Assembly: GCA_019636245.1 (NCBI GenBank)
Contig: JAHBXX010000005.1
Span: forward strand, 113,175 to 177,174
Direction: 5' to 3'
Length of the DNA: 64,000 nucleotides
DNA from: Planctomycetota bacterium
Lineage (GTDB): Bacteria; Planctomycetota; UBA1135; UBA2386
This document shows, in pieces, positions 7,799 through 16,696 of the stretch (position 1 is its first letter; the number at the start of each line of letters is the position of its first letter). The notes under the pieces were generated by a model. The model did not search any database. It was not told the origin of the DNA and saw nothing but the letters and a program-made list of their open reading frames with translations. A program made the translations under genes and the position numbers.

Positions 7799-7927
7799 AC
7801 CGGTGCCTCTCGCCAGGTGCCGGTGAGCCAACGGTTCCGGTCGGGGTCACTCCAGCCCGCAAGGGCCCCCTCGGCCAAGGTGTGGAACAGAGACCCGGTC
7901 GACGACTCCGGTCGTCGGCCGGGTTTT
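7799..7927 (+). ncRNA. Structured RNA candidate upstream of the cobalamin adenosyltransferase
   Basis: Nested helices can be read directly. Helix 1 pairs ACCGGTGCCT (7799-7808) with AGGTGCCGGT (7815-7824), including two G-U pairs. GTTCC (7834-7838) pairs with GGAAC (7884-7888). GGGG (7843-7846) pairs with CCCC (7867-7870). GCCC (7855-7858) pairs with GGGC (7863-7866) across a GCAA (GNRA) tetraloop. An intrinsic terminator follows at 7893. The region could be a riboswitch or attenuator for the adenosyltransferase 50 bases downstream, or an independent small RNA. The canonical cobalamin box (GCCACTG) and the SRP RNA core are absent, so I cannot assign a class. Confidence 0.4.
7893..7927 (+). 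terminator. Intrinsic terminator
   Basis: ACCCGGTCGACGAC (7893-7906) pairs over 14 bp with GTCGTCGGCCGGGT (7911-7924), with one T-G pair, around the loop TCCG, followed by TTTT (7924-7927) and a pyrimidine run. It is the best rho-independent terminator in the window and sits 51 bp before the adenosyltransferase start, as expected for transcriptional attenuation or for the end of a small RNA. Confidence 0.8.
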
Positions 7928-7977
7928 CTCCTTCCCGCGCTCCCCGAGCCAACCGCCCCGCGCCCGACCTCGCACGC

Positions 7978-8529
7978 ATGCCGATCTACACGGGCACCGG
8001 CGACGAGGGCGACACCGGCCTGTTCGGCAACCGGCGGGTGCCGAAGGACCACACGCGCATCGAAGCCTATGGCACCGTCGACGAACTGAATTCGTGGATC
8101 GGGCTGCTGCGCGCCGAGCCGCTCGAACCCGGCTGGGACGGCGAACTGAAGACCGTGCAGGACGAGTTGTTCGAACTCGGCGCCGACCTCGCGACCGAAG
8201 GCGGTGCGGCGTCGCTGCCGCGCATCGAGCCCGCCATCACGCGGCTCGAGCGCTGGATCGACGCTTCCGAACGTGAACTGCCGCCCCTGCACTCGTTCGT
8301 GCTGCCCGGCGGCTGCCGCGAGGCCGCGCTGCTGCACGTGCTGCGCACCGTCGCCCGGCGGGCCGAACGGCGCTTCTGGCACCTGGCGCGCGCGGCCGAC
8401 GCGCCCGGCCAGCACGTGCCGCCGGCCATCGGCATCTACCTGAACAGGCTGTCGGACCTGTTCTTCAGCTGGGCCCGACGCGCCAACCACCGCGCCGGCC
8501 GGGCCGACGTGCCTTGGACCCGGCGGTAG
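7978..8529 (+). CDS. pduO: PduO-type ATP:cob(I)alamin adenosyltransferase
   Basis: This 183-residue enzyme transfers adenosyl from ATP to cob(I)alamin to make coenzyme B12. Family motifs are clear: IYTGTGDEGDTGLFGNRRV (ATP-binding N-terminus), RIEAYGTVDELNSWIGLL, FVLPGG, a C-terminal active-site helix TVARRAERRFWHLAR and YLNRLSDLFFSWARRAN. Length matches the family. It stands alone rather than in a B12 or propanediol operon, and the upstream RNA and terminator suggest control by premature termination. Confidence 0.92.
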   Translation: MPIYTGTGDEGDTGLFGNRRVPKDHTRIEAYGTVDELNSWIGLLRAEPLEPGWDGELKTVQDELFELGADLATEGGAASLPRIEPAITRLERWIDASERELPPLHSFVLPGGCREAALLHVLRTVARRAERRFWHLARAADAPGQHVPPAIGIYLNRLSDLFFSWARRANHRAGRADVPWTRR

Positions 8530-8560
8530 CGACCGGCGACAGCGACGCCGCGCGACCCGA

Positions 8561-8884
8561 TCAGACCGGCCCGGCGGCCGTGCGGCCGAGTCGGCAGGCG
8601 CGACGCAGCCACATCATCGCCCGCTCGACCTCGCGCGGCCCGGTGACCGGGATCTCGACGAACTCGCGCGAGTGCGGGTCGCCATCGTCCGGCATGCGCT
8701 TGGCGCCGAGGATCTTCAGCGCCTCCGTCACCTGGGGCGGCGCCAGCTTCACCACCACGCCCTTCTTGCCCAGGTAGGCGAACACCTGGCCGCGGACGAA
8801 GAAGCTGTCCTTCCCGTCCTTCTTCTCCCGATTGACGTCCTTCCAGGCGCAAAGCCGCTCGACGATGGTGGCAAGTGGATCCAT
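8561..8884 (-). CDS. Small YjbR/TfoX-like protein
   Basis: The 107-residue protein has the order typical of YjbR/MmcQ or TfoX N-terminal folds: SFFVRGQVFAYLGKKGVVVK (beta hairpin), a middle segment with DDGDPHSREFVEIPV, and a C-terminal helix AMMWLRRACR. Such proteins are small alpha/beta domains, some implicated in DNA binding or competence control. The function here is unknown. The start MDPLATIV was preferred to a longer one lacking homology-like features. It is convergent with the adenosyltransferase and upstream of proline dehydrogenase on the same strand. Confidence 0.55.
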   Translation of the reverse strand: MDPLATIVERLCAWKDVNREKKDGKDSFFVRGQVFAYLGKKGVVVKLAPPQVTEALKILGAKRMPDDGDPHSREFVEIPVTGPREVERAMMWLRRACRLGRTAAGPV

Positions 8885-8956
8885 GGGGGCAAGCAGTATA
8901 CCAGCGGCCGGAACGGCCGCCATGGTGGACCGCCGATTGCCCCGCCCGCGGCCGTC

Positions 8957-9880
8957 TCAGCGACGCTCGACCAGGTTCTTGGTCACCAGCCAGACCATTG
9001 CCGGGTACTCGTCCAGCCGCCTCCGCAGGTACTGGATCGCCATGTCCCATCCGAGCGCGAACGGCACGTAGAGGCGGGCGCGGATGCCCTGGCGGGTCAG
9101 GTCGGCGAGGAACCGCTCCCGGGGCACGCCGTAGAGCATCTGCACCTCGAAGCGGTCGGTGCCGACCTTCGCCCGCGGCACCACCTGCTCGACGAACCGG
9201 CGCACGTAGACGTCGTCGTGGGTGGCGAACTCGACGTAGTGGCCGCGCTGCAGCAGCCGCTCGGCGAACGCCAGCATGCGCTCCTTCATCGGCGCCTTGT
9301 CGACCAGGGCGATCTCGGCCGGCTCGCGGTAGATGCCGATCACCAGCCGCACCCGCTGCCCCGGCGGCAGCGCCTCGAGGTCCGCCTCGGTGCGGTGCAG
9401 CCTGGTCTGCAGCACCGCACCGACGTGCCGGTGCCCGGCGGCGTGCAGGCGCCGCAGGGCATCGAGCGTGAAGTCCGTCCAGTGGCGCCCTTCCATGTCG
9501 AGCGTCAGCTCCACCCCCCGCTCGGCGGCGCGGGCGACGATCGCCTCGATGGCGGCGAACGACCCGGCGGCGTCGCCGCCCTCGTGCAGCGGCGCGGTCG
9601 TGTAGGACGACGGCTTCAGCGACAACGTCGGGCGCGCCTCGACCGGCAGCCCGCACGCCGCCGCCGCGTCCACCATGCGCAGGTAGGTGTCGAGGTTGCG
9701 CTGCGCCTGCTCGGGCCGCCGGATGTCCTCGGCCAGGAGGTCGAGCGTCGCCAGCAACCCGCGCTCCCGGAACAGCTTCTGGACGACCGCCAGCGCCTGC
9801 TCGAGGGTGTCGCCGGCGACGTAGGGCCGGGCGAAGAACCGCACCAGGACGGCCGGGATGACGCGGATCAGGGGGTTCAC
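8957..9880 (-). CDS. Proline dehydrogenase (single domain)
   Basis: The protein is 307 residues, with an FAD-dependent TIM barrel that oxidises proline to pyrroline-5-carboxylate and passes electrons to quinone. Visible motifs are LSLKPSSY near residue 99, LTLDMEGRHWTD, VGAVLQTRLHRTEADL, VRLVIGIYREPAEIALVDK, EFATHDDVYVRRF, FEVQMLYGVPRERFLADL and the C-terminal RARLYVPFALGWDMAIQYLRRRLDE. It starts at GTG 9880, as no in-frame ATG is near. The P5C dehydrogenase partner is not in the window, so the two activities are separate here, unlike PutA fusions. Confidence 0.9.
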   Translation of the reverse strand: MNPLIRVIPAVLVRFFARPYVAGDTLEQALAVVQKLFRERGLLATLDLLAEDIRRPEQAQRNLDTYLRMVDAAAACGLPVEARPTLSLKPSSYTTAPLHEGGDAAGSFAAIEAIVARAAERGVELTLDMEGRHWTDFTLDALRRLHAAGHRHVGAVLQTRLHRTEADLEALPPGQRVRLVIGIYREPAEIALVDKAPMKERMLAFAERLLQRGHYVEFATHDDVYVRRFVEQVVPRAKVGTDRFEVQMLYGVPRERFLADLTRQGIRARLYVPFALGWDMAIQYLRRRLDEYPAMVWLVTKNLVERR

Positions 9881-9988
9881 GGCGGGGGCGGGATCATGCC
9901 CGGCGCCGCCGCCGAATGCCACGCACGCCGGATGGACTCCAGCTGGCCATGCCATCGGGCCGATCACGGCCCTGGAAGGACGAAGCGC

Positions 9989-11551
9989 ATGCGGATCACG
10001 TGGTTGCTGGAGAACGCCGACCAGCTCTGGGGCGGCGTCAAGGTGGCGCTCGAGGACGCGAACTGGCTGCAGCGCCGCGGCCACGCGGTGACCGTGCTGA
10101 GCCGCTCGGGCCCACCGGCCTGGATGCAGGTCGAGTGCGGGTTCGAGCGGGTCCAGGATTTCCGGCCCGAGCACCTGCCCGACGCCGACGTCGTCGTGGC
10201 GACGTTCTGGACCACGCTGTCGTGGGCCGCCAGCGCCGGCCCGCGCAAGGGCGTGCCGGTGCACTACTGCCAGGGCTACGAAGGCGACGCAACCGAGAAC
10301 GCGGCGCTGCGCGACCGCATCGAGGCGGCCTACCGGCTGCCCGGCGTGCACCACGTGACGATCGCGCCGCACCTGACCGGGCTGCTGCGCGACCGCTTCG
10401 GCATCGCCGCGCACGAGGTGCCCTACGTCGTCGACCACGGCGTGCACCATCCCGGCCCGCCGCGCCCCGTCGGCTCGCCGCTGCGCATCGGCCTGGTCGG
10501 CCCCTACCAGGTCCGCTGGAAGGACCTCGCCACGGGCTTCGCCGCCTGCCGGCTGGCGCACGCCGCCGGCCAGGCGCTGGTGCTCGTGCGCGCCACCAAC
10601 ACCGGCCCCGATCCGGCCGAGCGCGACACGCCGTTCCCGGTCGAGTGGCACCAGCAGCTGCCACCCGCCCGCATGGGCGAGTTCTACCGCTCGCTGGACC
10701 TGTTCCTCGGCACCAGCAACGGCGCCGACGAGGGCTTCTTCCTGCCCGCGGTCGAGGCGATGGCCTGCGGCGTGCCGACGATCCTGACCGACGTGCCCTG
10801 CTTCCGCGACCACGCCGCCGTGGCCGGCGACGAGCGCTTCGCGCTGTTCGTGCCGCCGGGCGACGCCGCGGCGATGGCCGAGGCGCTGGTGGTCGCCGGC
10901 GGCATGGCGGACGTGCGCGCCGCGCTGCGCGAGCGCGGCCTCGCGCTGGCGGCGCACTACCATCCCGACCGCCACGGCCGCGCCCTCGAGGCGGTGCTGC
11001 AACGCTGCGCCGCCAGCGCGCGCGCAGCCGGACAGGCGCCCCTGCGCCTCGTCGACGGCCACGGCGGCGAGCGCGACCCGCTGGCCCTGCTGACGGCCCT
11101 CGGCGGGCAGTTGCGCGCGGCGAGCACGCGGCTGCGGCACGGCGGCCACTTCACCGCGGCCGCCGAGGCCCTGGCGGCGGCCGCCTGCCTCGCCGGCGAC
11201 GATCCCGTGCTGCTGCACGAAGCGGTCGCCGCCTGGCTGGAGGCCGGCGCCGCCGAACGGGCGCTGCACACCGCCGACGCCCTGGTCGCGCGCGGCCACG
11301 ACGACGCGGCCCTGCAGGTGCTGCGCGGACAGGCGCTGCACGCGCTCGGCCGCCTGCACGGAGCGGCGCAGGCGTTCCGCGCCGCCCTGGCGCTCGGCGG
11401 GCCGACCGCCGACGGCCACAACCGCCTCGGCGTGGTGCTCTTCCAGGCCGGCGACACGACCGGCGCCAGGCGCAGCTTCGAACGCGCGCTGATGCTCGAG
11501 CCGCGGCACGGCGACGCCCTCGCCAACCTGGCGGCCCTGTCGGCGGCCTGA
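9989..11551 (+). CDS. Glycosyltransferase (GT4-like) with C-terminal TPR-like repeats
   Basis: It is 520 residues with a clear AAGGA ribosome-binding site 8 bases before the ATG. Residues 1-330 form a GT-B fold: MRITWLLENADQLWGGVKVA at the N-terminus, RIGLVGPYQVRWKDLATG at the interdomain hinge, and GADEGFFLPAVEAMACGVPTI with the E-x7-E-like donor site. The C-terminal 170 residues are alanine-rich helical hairpins with TPR character (ALQVLRGQALHALGRLHGAA, GDTTGARRSFERALMLEP). It likely adds a sugar to cell-surface glycans; the repeats may bind the acceptor or a partner. The next glycosyltransferase starts 10 bases downstream. Confidence 0.85.
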   Translation: MRITWLLENADQLWGGVKVALEDANWLQRRGHAVTVLSRSGPPAWMQVECGFERVQDFRPEHLPDADVVVATFWTTLSWAASAGPRKGVPVHYCQGYEGDATENAALRDRIEAAYRLPGVHHVTIAPHLTGLLRDRFGIAAHEVPYVVDHGVHHPGPPRPVGSPLRIGLVGPYQVRWKDLATGFAACRLAHAAGQALVLVRATNTGPDPAERDTPFPVEWHQQLPPARMGEFYRSLDLFLGTSNGADEGFFLPAVEAMACGVPTILTDVPCFRDHAAVAGDERFALFVPPGDAAAMAEALVVAGGMADVRAALRERGLALAAHYHPDRHGRALEAVLQRCAASARAAGQAPLRLVDGHGGERDPLALLTALGGQLRAASTRLRHGGHFTAAAEALAAAACLAGDDPVLLHEAVAAWLEAGAAERALHTADALVARGHDDAALQVLRGQALHALGRLHGAAQAFRAALALGGPTADGHNRLGVVLFQAGDTTGARRSFERALMLEPRHGDALANLAALSAA

Positions 11552-11560
11552 GGCGAGCCG

Positions 11561-12949
11561 GTGCGCCTGCTCTGCAACCTGCCGCTCGAGTGCTTCGACG
11601 ACCGGGCGGCGATGCGCGGCGTCGAGCTGGTGACGTTCGGGCCGCCGCAGCGCATGGTCGTGGACGGCGTGCACTACCCGTTCGACGTCGCCTTCGACCC
11701 GTCGGCAGGCAGCTGGCACGAACTCGCGGCGCGCCTGCCACGTGGCTTCGCACCCGATGCCGTGCTGCTGTTCTGGCCCGACCAGGAGCCGCTGCCCGCC
11801 GGGCTCGAACACTGCCCGGTGCCGGTCGTGGGCGTGGTCTCCGACTACAACCTGTCGCTGCCCCACCTCGTCGGCCTGTGGCCGTTCTTCGACCTCCTGC
11901 TGTGCGACCGCGCGGGCGTCGGGCTGTTCCGACGGCTGTCGTTCGCCGACGTGCGCTACTGGTGCCAGTACGCGCACAAGCGGCCGTTCCACCGCCTGCA
12001 CGTCGATGCCGGCGCCCGGGACGTCGACCTCGGCTTCGCCGGCAATCTGAACCCGGCGGTGCAACGCGAACGCGCGCCGTGGCTCGAGCGGCTGCGCCGC
12101 CTGGCCGTCGGCGGCACCCGGGTGGAGGTGCAGACCGGTCTGCGCGGCGAGGCCTACGGCCGCTTCCTGAACCGCTGCCGCATCGGCTGGAACCGCAGCA
12201 TCCGCGGCGAGATGAACCTGCGCGCATTCGAGGTGCCGGCGTGCGGCGCGCTGCTGCTGATGGAACGCAGCAACCTCGAGGTCGCGGACTTCTTCGTGCC
12301 GGGCGAGGAGTGCGTGCTGCACGGCGACGACGACTTCGAGGCCGTGGTGGCGGAGCTGCTCGCCGACCGCGACCGCTGCACGCGCATCGCTCGCGCCGGC
12401 CACGCCCGCGTGCAGCGGCACCGCCTCGGCGAGCGGCTCGGCCAGCTGGCGGACCTGCTGGCGACGCCCGGCCAGGGCCGGCCCGCGAGCACCGAGGCCG
12501 ATCGGGTGCTCGGCCGCGCGATCGCCATGCTGCCGACCTGGGCCGACGGCAAGACCCTGGCCGCGGCGGCCCTGGCCGCGCACGACCTGGCGCCCACCGA
12601 TCCCCGCACGCTGAACCTGCTCGGCATGGCCACCCTGCGCTGGCGCGGCGCCGAGGGCGGCGAGGCGGCGTGGCGGCTGTGGCAGCGTGCGGCCGCGCTC
12701 GACCCGGACTACCTGCCGGCCACCGTGAACCTGGTGGGCCTCGCCACCGCCAGCGGCGATGCCGAACTCCGGCGGGCGGCCCGCCGCGAACGCGACCGGC
12801 GCGCCGCCGCGACGACCTGGCTCGCGGTCGACGGACCGACGCTGCCATTCGGTTATGGCGAACTCGCGGTCGACCGCTCGCTGGCCTTGCAGCAGGCGGT
12901 GCGGCAGGGCGACCCGGCGCTGTTCGCCGGCGCCCTCGTGCAGGACTGA
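11561..12949 (+). CDS. CgeB-like glycosyltransferase
   Basis: This 462-residue protein starts at GTG, 9 bases after the preceding stop, so the two glycosyltransferases form an operon. Residues about 155-300 match the CgeB/GT1-like domain (DVDLGFAGNLNPAVQRERAP, FLNRCRIGWNRSIRGEMNLR, RAFEVPACGALLLMER, FVPGEECVLHGDDDFEAVV), which binds the sugar-nucleotide donor. The C-terminal 150 residues are TPR-like (LNLLGMATLRWRGAEGGEAA). It probably modifies the same glycan as its neighbour; donor and acceptor cannot be told from sequence. Confidence 0.8.
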   Translation: MRLLCNLPLECFDDRAAMRGVELVTFGPPQRMVVDGVHYPFDVAFDPSAGSWHELAARLPRGFAPDAVLLFWPDQEPLPAGLEHCPVPVVGVVSDYNLSLPHLVGLWPFFDLLLCDRAGVGLFRRLSFADVRYWCQYAHKRPFHRLHVDAGARDVDLGFAGNLNPAVQRERAPWLERLRRLAVGGTRVEVQTGLRGEAYGRFLNRCRIGWNRSIRGEMNLRAFEVPACGALLLMERSNLEVADFFVPGEECVLHGDDDFEAVVAELLADRDRCTRIARAGHARVQRHRLGERLGQLADLLATPGQGRPASTEADRVLGRAIAMLPTWADGKTLAAAALAAHDLAPTDPRTLNLLGMATLRWRGAEGGEAAWRLWQRAAALDPDYLPATVNLVGLATASGDAELRRAARRERDRRAAATTWLAVDGPTLPFGYGELAVDRSLALQQAVRQGDPALFAGALVQD

Positions 12950-13091
12950 CCGGCAGCCGACCGCCCCGCGCGGCCGGCACGGGCCCGGCCCTGCCCTGCG
13001 CCCTTTGTCGCCTTGACGCTGCAGCGGCGGCGGCGAACACTTCTCGCCCCCCTTGCCGGCCTTCCCCGAGGCCGCCTCGCGCTCGCCCGCC

Positions 13092-15494
13092 ATGTCCAAC
13101 GCCCCCGCCAAGCGTCCCTCCCACCGCTGGTCGTTCTACCGCGCCGGCGGCGTCGACCAGGTCAGCCTGAAGACCGGCGCCGACCTCCTGCGCCTCGACG
13201 AGCTCGACCAGAAGCTGTGGGTGGCGCTGAGCTGTCCGACCAAGGGGCTCGAACTCGACGCGCGCACGCTGGCGCTGCTCGACGGCGACGGCGACGGCCA
13301 CGTGCGGCCGCCCGAGATCCTGGCCGCGGTCGCGTGGCTGCGGGACGTGCTGCAGGACCCGGACGCGCTGGTCGCCGGCAAGGACGGCGTCGAGCTGGCG
13401 AACCTGCGCCAGGACACCGACGAAGGCCGGACGCTGCGGGCGTCGGCGCAACGCATCCTGCAGAGCCTCGGCAAGGACGGCGCCACCATCACGGTCGCCG
13501 ACACGCACGCCACCGCCGAGTACTTCGCCAAGGCGAAGCAGAACGGCGACGGCGTGGTGCCGCCCGAGTCGATCGCCGACGAGAAGGCCCGCGCCGTCGC
13601 CGCCGACCTCGTGCGCTGTCTGGGCGGCGTCGCCGACCGTTCCGGCCAGGTCGGCTTCGACCAGGCCCAGCTCGACGCCTTCTTCGCCGCCTGCGCCGAC
13701 TACGACGCCTGGTGCAAGACCGGCGAGGCCGAGGCGAAGACCCTGTTGCCGTTCGGCGACGGCACGGCGGCGGCCTACGCGGCCTTCACCGCGGTGCGGG
13801 CCAAGGTCGACGACTACTTCGGCCGCTGCCGCCTCGCCGCCTACGACCCGCGCGCGCTGACGGCGGTCAACCGCGAGCAGGACGCCTATCTCGCCGCCGC
13901 CGCCAAGGACCTGTCGATCACCGTCGACGAGGTGAAGCACCTGCCGCTCGCGATCGTCGAGCCGAAGCAGCCGCTGCCGCTGCAGCACGGCGTCAACCCG
14001 GCCTGGAGCGGCGCGATGGCGGCGTTCCGGGCCGCCTGCTGCAAGGACAAGGAGAGCCTCACCGAGGCCGAGTGGCTGGCGCTCGCCGCGAGGTTCGACG
14101 CCCACGCCGCCTGGCTGGCCAAGAAGGCGGGCGCCGCCGTCGAGCCGCTCGGCAAGGCGCGCGTGCGCGAGATCCTCGCCGGCAAGGCGAAGGCCGTGCT
14201 GCAGCAGGCCATCGACGAGGACCGCGCCGTGGCCGGCGAGGTCGCCGCCATGGCCCGCGTCGAGAAGCTCGCGCACCTGCACCGCGACCTGTTCCGGCTG
14301 CTGAACAACTACGTCAGCTTCAGCGAGTTCTACGCCGGCCACGGCGCCATCTTCCAGGCCGGCACGCTCTACCTCGACGGCCGCGCCTGCGACATGTGCT
14401 TCCACGTCCAGGACCTGGCCAAGCACCTGAAGCTGGCGGCGATGTCGAACGCGTTCCTCGCCTACGTCGACTGCACGCGGCCAGGCGGCCAGAAGATGAC
14501 GGTCGCCTGCGCGCTGACGGCCGGTGACAGCGACAACCTGTTCGAGGGCCGCAACGGCATCTTCTACGACCGCGCCGGCAACGACTGGGACGCGACGGTG
14601 AGCAAGATCGTCAGCAACCCGATCAGCATCCGGCAGGCGTTCTGGTCGCCGTACAAGAAGGTGTTGCGCGGCATCCAGGAGGCGGTGGCGAAGAAGGCCG
14701 CGGCCGCCGACGAGGCGGCGACGGCCAAGCTGGCGACCGGCGCCGAGGCGGCCGGCGAGGCGGCCAAGACCGGGGCGGCGCCGGCCAGGCCCAAGTTCGA
14801 CGTCGGCACGATCGCCGCGCTCGGCGTCGCCGTCGCCGGCATCACCGGCGTGTTCACCGCGCTGCTGACCGGCTTCCTCAGCCTCGGACCGTGGATCCCG
14901 ATCGGCTTCGTCGGCCTCCTGCTGGCGATCTCCGGCCCGTCGATGTTCATCGCCTGGCTGAAGCTGCGCACCCGCAACCTCGGCCCGATCCTCGACGCCA
15001 ACGGCTGGGCGGTGAACACGCTGACCAGGGTCAACATCCCGCTCGGCGGCTCGCTGACCAAGCTGCCGAAGATCCCGCCCGGCGCCCACCGGCTGCTGAC
15101 CGACCCCTACGCGCCCAAGCGCAGCATCTGGCCGCGGCTGCTGTTCGTGCTGCTGGTGCTGGCCGGCGTCGGCTACGGCCTCTACCGGACCAACCTGCTG
15201 CACCGCTGGCTGCCGCAGTGGGTGCCGGCGCACCACAGCGAGATCGGCCTCGACGCCGACAAGACCAGCGCCGTGCCCGGCGAAGCGGTGGTGTTCGCGG
15301 TCCGTTCCGGCGCCGCCGCCCTGCAGGTCACCGACACCACCGACCGCAACCGGCCGGTGGCGTTGCCGGCCCTGCCCGTCGAGGGCGGCAAGGCGGTGCT
15401 GGCGATCCCGGCCGAGGCGAAGGCCGGCGCCTGGACGGTGCACGACACGGTCAGCGGCACCAAGGTCGTGATCCGCGTCACCGAGAAGAAGTGA
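13092..15494 (+). CDS. EF-hand membrane protein of unknown function
   Basis: It has 800 residues. Near residue 60 is an EF-hand-like loop, LDGDGDGHVRPPEILAAV, with well-placed acidic ligands; a second stretch (AKQNGDGVVPPESIADEKA) is a plausible partner loop. The middle 400 residues are helical. Two hydrophobic segments near residues 575-625 (TIAALGVAVAGITGVFTALL; IPIGFVGLLLAISGPSMFIA) and a third near 680 (LLFVLLVLAGVGYGLY) are likely membrane spans, followed by a small beta domain to the end. It may be a calcium-responsive membrane protein, but no enzyme family is evident. Confidence 0.7.
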   Translation: MSNAPAKRPSHRWSFYRAGGVDQVSLKTGADLLRLDELDQKLWVALSCPTKGLELDARTLALLDGDGDGHVRPPEILAAVAWLRDVLQDPDALVAGKDGVELANLRQDTDEGRTLRASAQRILQSLGKDGATITVADTHATAEYFAKAKQNGDGVVPPESIADEKARAVAADLVRCLGGVADRSGQVGFDQAQLDAFFAACADYDAWCKTGEAEAKTLLPFGDGTAAAYAAFTAVRAKVDDYFGRCRLAAYDPRALTAVNREQDAYLAAAAKDLSITVDEVKHLPLAIVEPKQPLPLQHGVNPAWSGAMAAFRAACCKDKESLTEAEWLALAARFDAHAAWLAKKAGAAVEPLGKARVREILAGKAKAVLQQAIDEDRAVAGEVAAMARVEKLAHLHRDLFRLLNNYVSFSEFYAGHGAIFQAGTLYLDGRACDMCFHVQDLAKHLKLAAMSNAFLAYVDCTRPGGQKMTVACALTAGDSDNLFEGRNGIFYDRAGNDWDATVSKIVSNPISIRQAFWSPYKKVLRGIQEAVAKKAAAADEAATAKLATGAEAAGEAAKTGAAPARPKFDVGTIAALGVAVAGITGVFTALLTGFLSLGPWIPIGFVGLLLAISGPSMFIAWLKLRTRNLGPILDANGWAVNTLTRVNIPLGGSLTKLPKIPPGAHRLLTDPYAPKRSIWPRLLFVLLVLAGVGYGLYRTNLLHRWLPQWVPAHHSEIGLDADKTSAVPGEAVVFAVRSGAAALQVTDTTDRNRPVALPALPVEGGKAVLAIPAEAKAGAWTVHDTVSGTKVVIRVTEKK

Positions 15495-15510
15495 CCGCCG
15501 GCCGCGGTCA
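15492..15510. terminator. Palindrome containing both convergent stop codons
   Basis: TGACCGC (15492-15498) and GCGGTCA (15504-15510) are perfect inverted repeats around CGGCC. The left arm begins with the stop of the EF-hand protein and the right arm contains the stop of the dihydrouridine synthase. It could act as a compact bidirectional terminator, although no T tract follows on either strand. Confidence 0.45.
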
Positions 15511-16620
15511 GCCGTGCGCCGTCGCCACCTCGGCGGCGTCGCCGGCAACCGGCGGCATCGCCGCGGCCAGGTCGAGCGCGCGCTGCAAGGCATCGGCGCC
15601 GTCGGCCGCAATCCAGAGCTGCTCGGCGAGGGCCGTGTGCAGCGCTTCGCGCGGATCGCGCAGCAGCCGCTCGAGCAGCGGCAGGTCGGGCTCGTCGTCG
15701 GGCATGCGCGTCTGCAGCAGCGGGTGCTCGCGCGCCGCCGCCTCCCAGCGTGGTCCCGACAGCGGTCGGTAGCGGCAGAAGAAGCCGAGGTGCCAGGGCA
15801 GGAAGCGCATCGCCCGCTCCTTGCCCTTGGCGTCGTCGCGGAAGTGCTGCTTCATCGCCTGCGCCAGCCAGAAGGCGATGCCGAGCCGTTCCTCGGCGCT
15901 GGGTTCCCACGCTCGCTGCTCGGCGATCTCGCGGAACAGCCACGGCTTGATCAGCGCCCCGCGGCCGAGCATCACCGATGCGACGCCGCTGCGCTGCCAG
16001 CGGTCGCGCGTCTCGTACCAGGTCAGCAGGTCGCCGTTGCCGATCACCGGGATCGAACGTTCCGCGGCGATGCGGGCGATCGCGTCCCAGTCGGCGGCGC
16101 GCGAGTAGCGCTGCTCGCGCGACCGGCCGTGCACGCAGATCGCCGCCGCGCCGGATTCCTCGAGCACGCGCGCGACCTCGCTCGCGTTCGGCTCGTGCTC
16201 CGTCCAGCCGAGGCGGATCTTGACGGTCACGGGCACCGGGATGCCGCGCACCATCTCGGCGACCAGCTTGCCGAGGTGCGCCGGCCGCTGCAGCAGGACC
16301 GCACCCATGCCCCGCCGCACGATGTCGTGGATCGGGCAGCCGCAGTTCAGGTCGACCCAGCTGGCGCCCCGTTCGACCGCCGCCAGCCCGGCCGCGATCG
16401 CGTCGCCAGGCCGCGAGGCGGCGATCTGGGCGCCGAAACAGGTCTCGTCGGGGTGCTTGCGCAGCAGCGCCAGCTCGCTCTTGCTGCGCTTGACGACCTG
16501 GTAGGCGTAGGCCATCTCGCCCATCGTCACCTCGCAGCCATGGGCGAGGCAGAGGCGCCGGAACGGCAGGTTGCCGCCCTTGGTCAGGGGCGCCAGGAAC
16601 ACGCGGCCGCGGAAGTCCAT
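15508..16620 (-). CDS. dus: tRNA-dihydrouridine synthase
   Basis: This 370-residue FMN enzyme should reduce uridine to dihydrouridine in tRNA. The TIM-barrel motifs are present: FLAPLTKGGNLPFRRLC, MGEMAYAY, WVDLNCGCPIHDIVRRGMGA with the catalytic Cys, VTVKIRLGWTEHEPN, ICVHGRSREQRYS, IPVIGNGD and VMLGRGALIKPWLF. The KGGNLPFR and GEMAYA variants resemble the Dus3-like branch more than DusA/B/C. The ATG at 16620 is used; a GTG nine bases earlier is also possible. The C-terminal 130 residues are helical, as is usual for tRNA binding. Confidence 0.9.
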   Translation of the reverse strand: MDFRGRVFLAPLTKGGNLPFRRLCLAHGCEVTMGEMAYAYQVVKRSKSELALLRKHPDETCFGAQIAASRPGDAIAAGLAAVERGASWVDLNCGCPIHDIVRRGMGAVLLQRPAHLGKLVAEMVRGIPVPVTVKIRLGWTEHEPNASEVARVLEESGAAAICVHGRSREQRYSRAADWDAIARIAAERSIPVIGNGDLLTWYETRDRWQRSGVASVMLGRGALIKPWLFREIAEQRAWEPSAEERLGIAFWLAQAMKQHFRDDAKGKERAMRFLPWHLGFFCRYRPLSGPRWEAAAREHPLLQTRMPDDEPDLPLLERLLRDPREALHTALAEQLWIAADGADALQRALDLAAAMPPVAGDAAEVATAHG

Positions 16621-16696
16621 CGCCGCCACTGTGTCGGCGCCGTCGCGGCGTTTCCACCGCCGCTATACTCCGCCCCGCCTCCCCCCTCGTCCCACC

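Noticed and set aside
7799..7927. Cobalamin riboswitch or SRP RNA
   Set aside because: Location suits a B12 riboswitch, but GCCACTG and the conserved B12-box are missing; the GGAAGGAAGCAGCC core of SRP RNA is also absent. It is kept as an unclassified structured RNA.
11151..15611. Very long open frame on the minus strand
   Set aside because: It is opposite to well-supported glycosyltransferase and EF-hand genes, and its Arg/Gly/Pro-rich composition is typical of antisense frames in GC-rich DNA.
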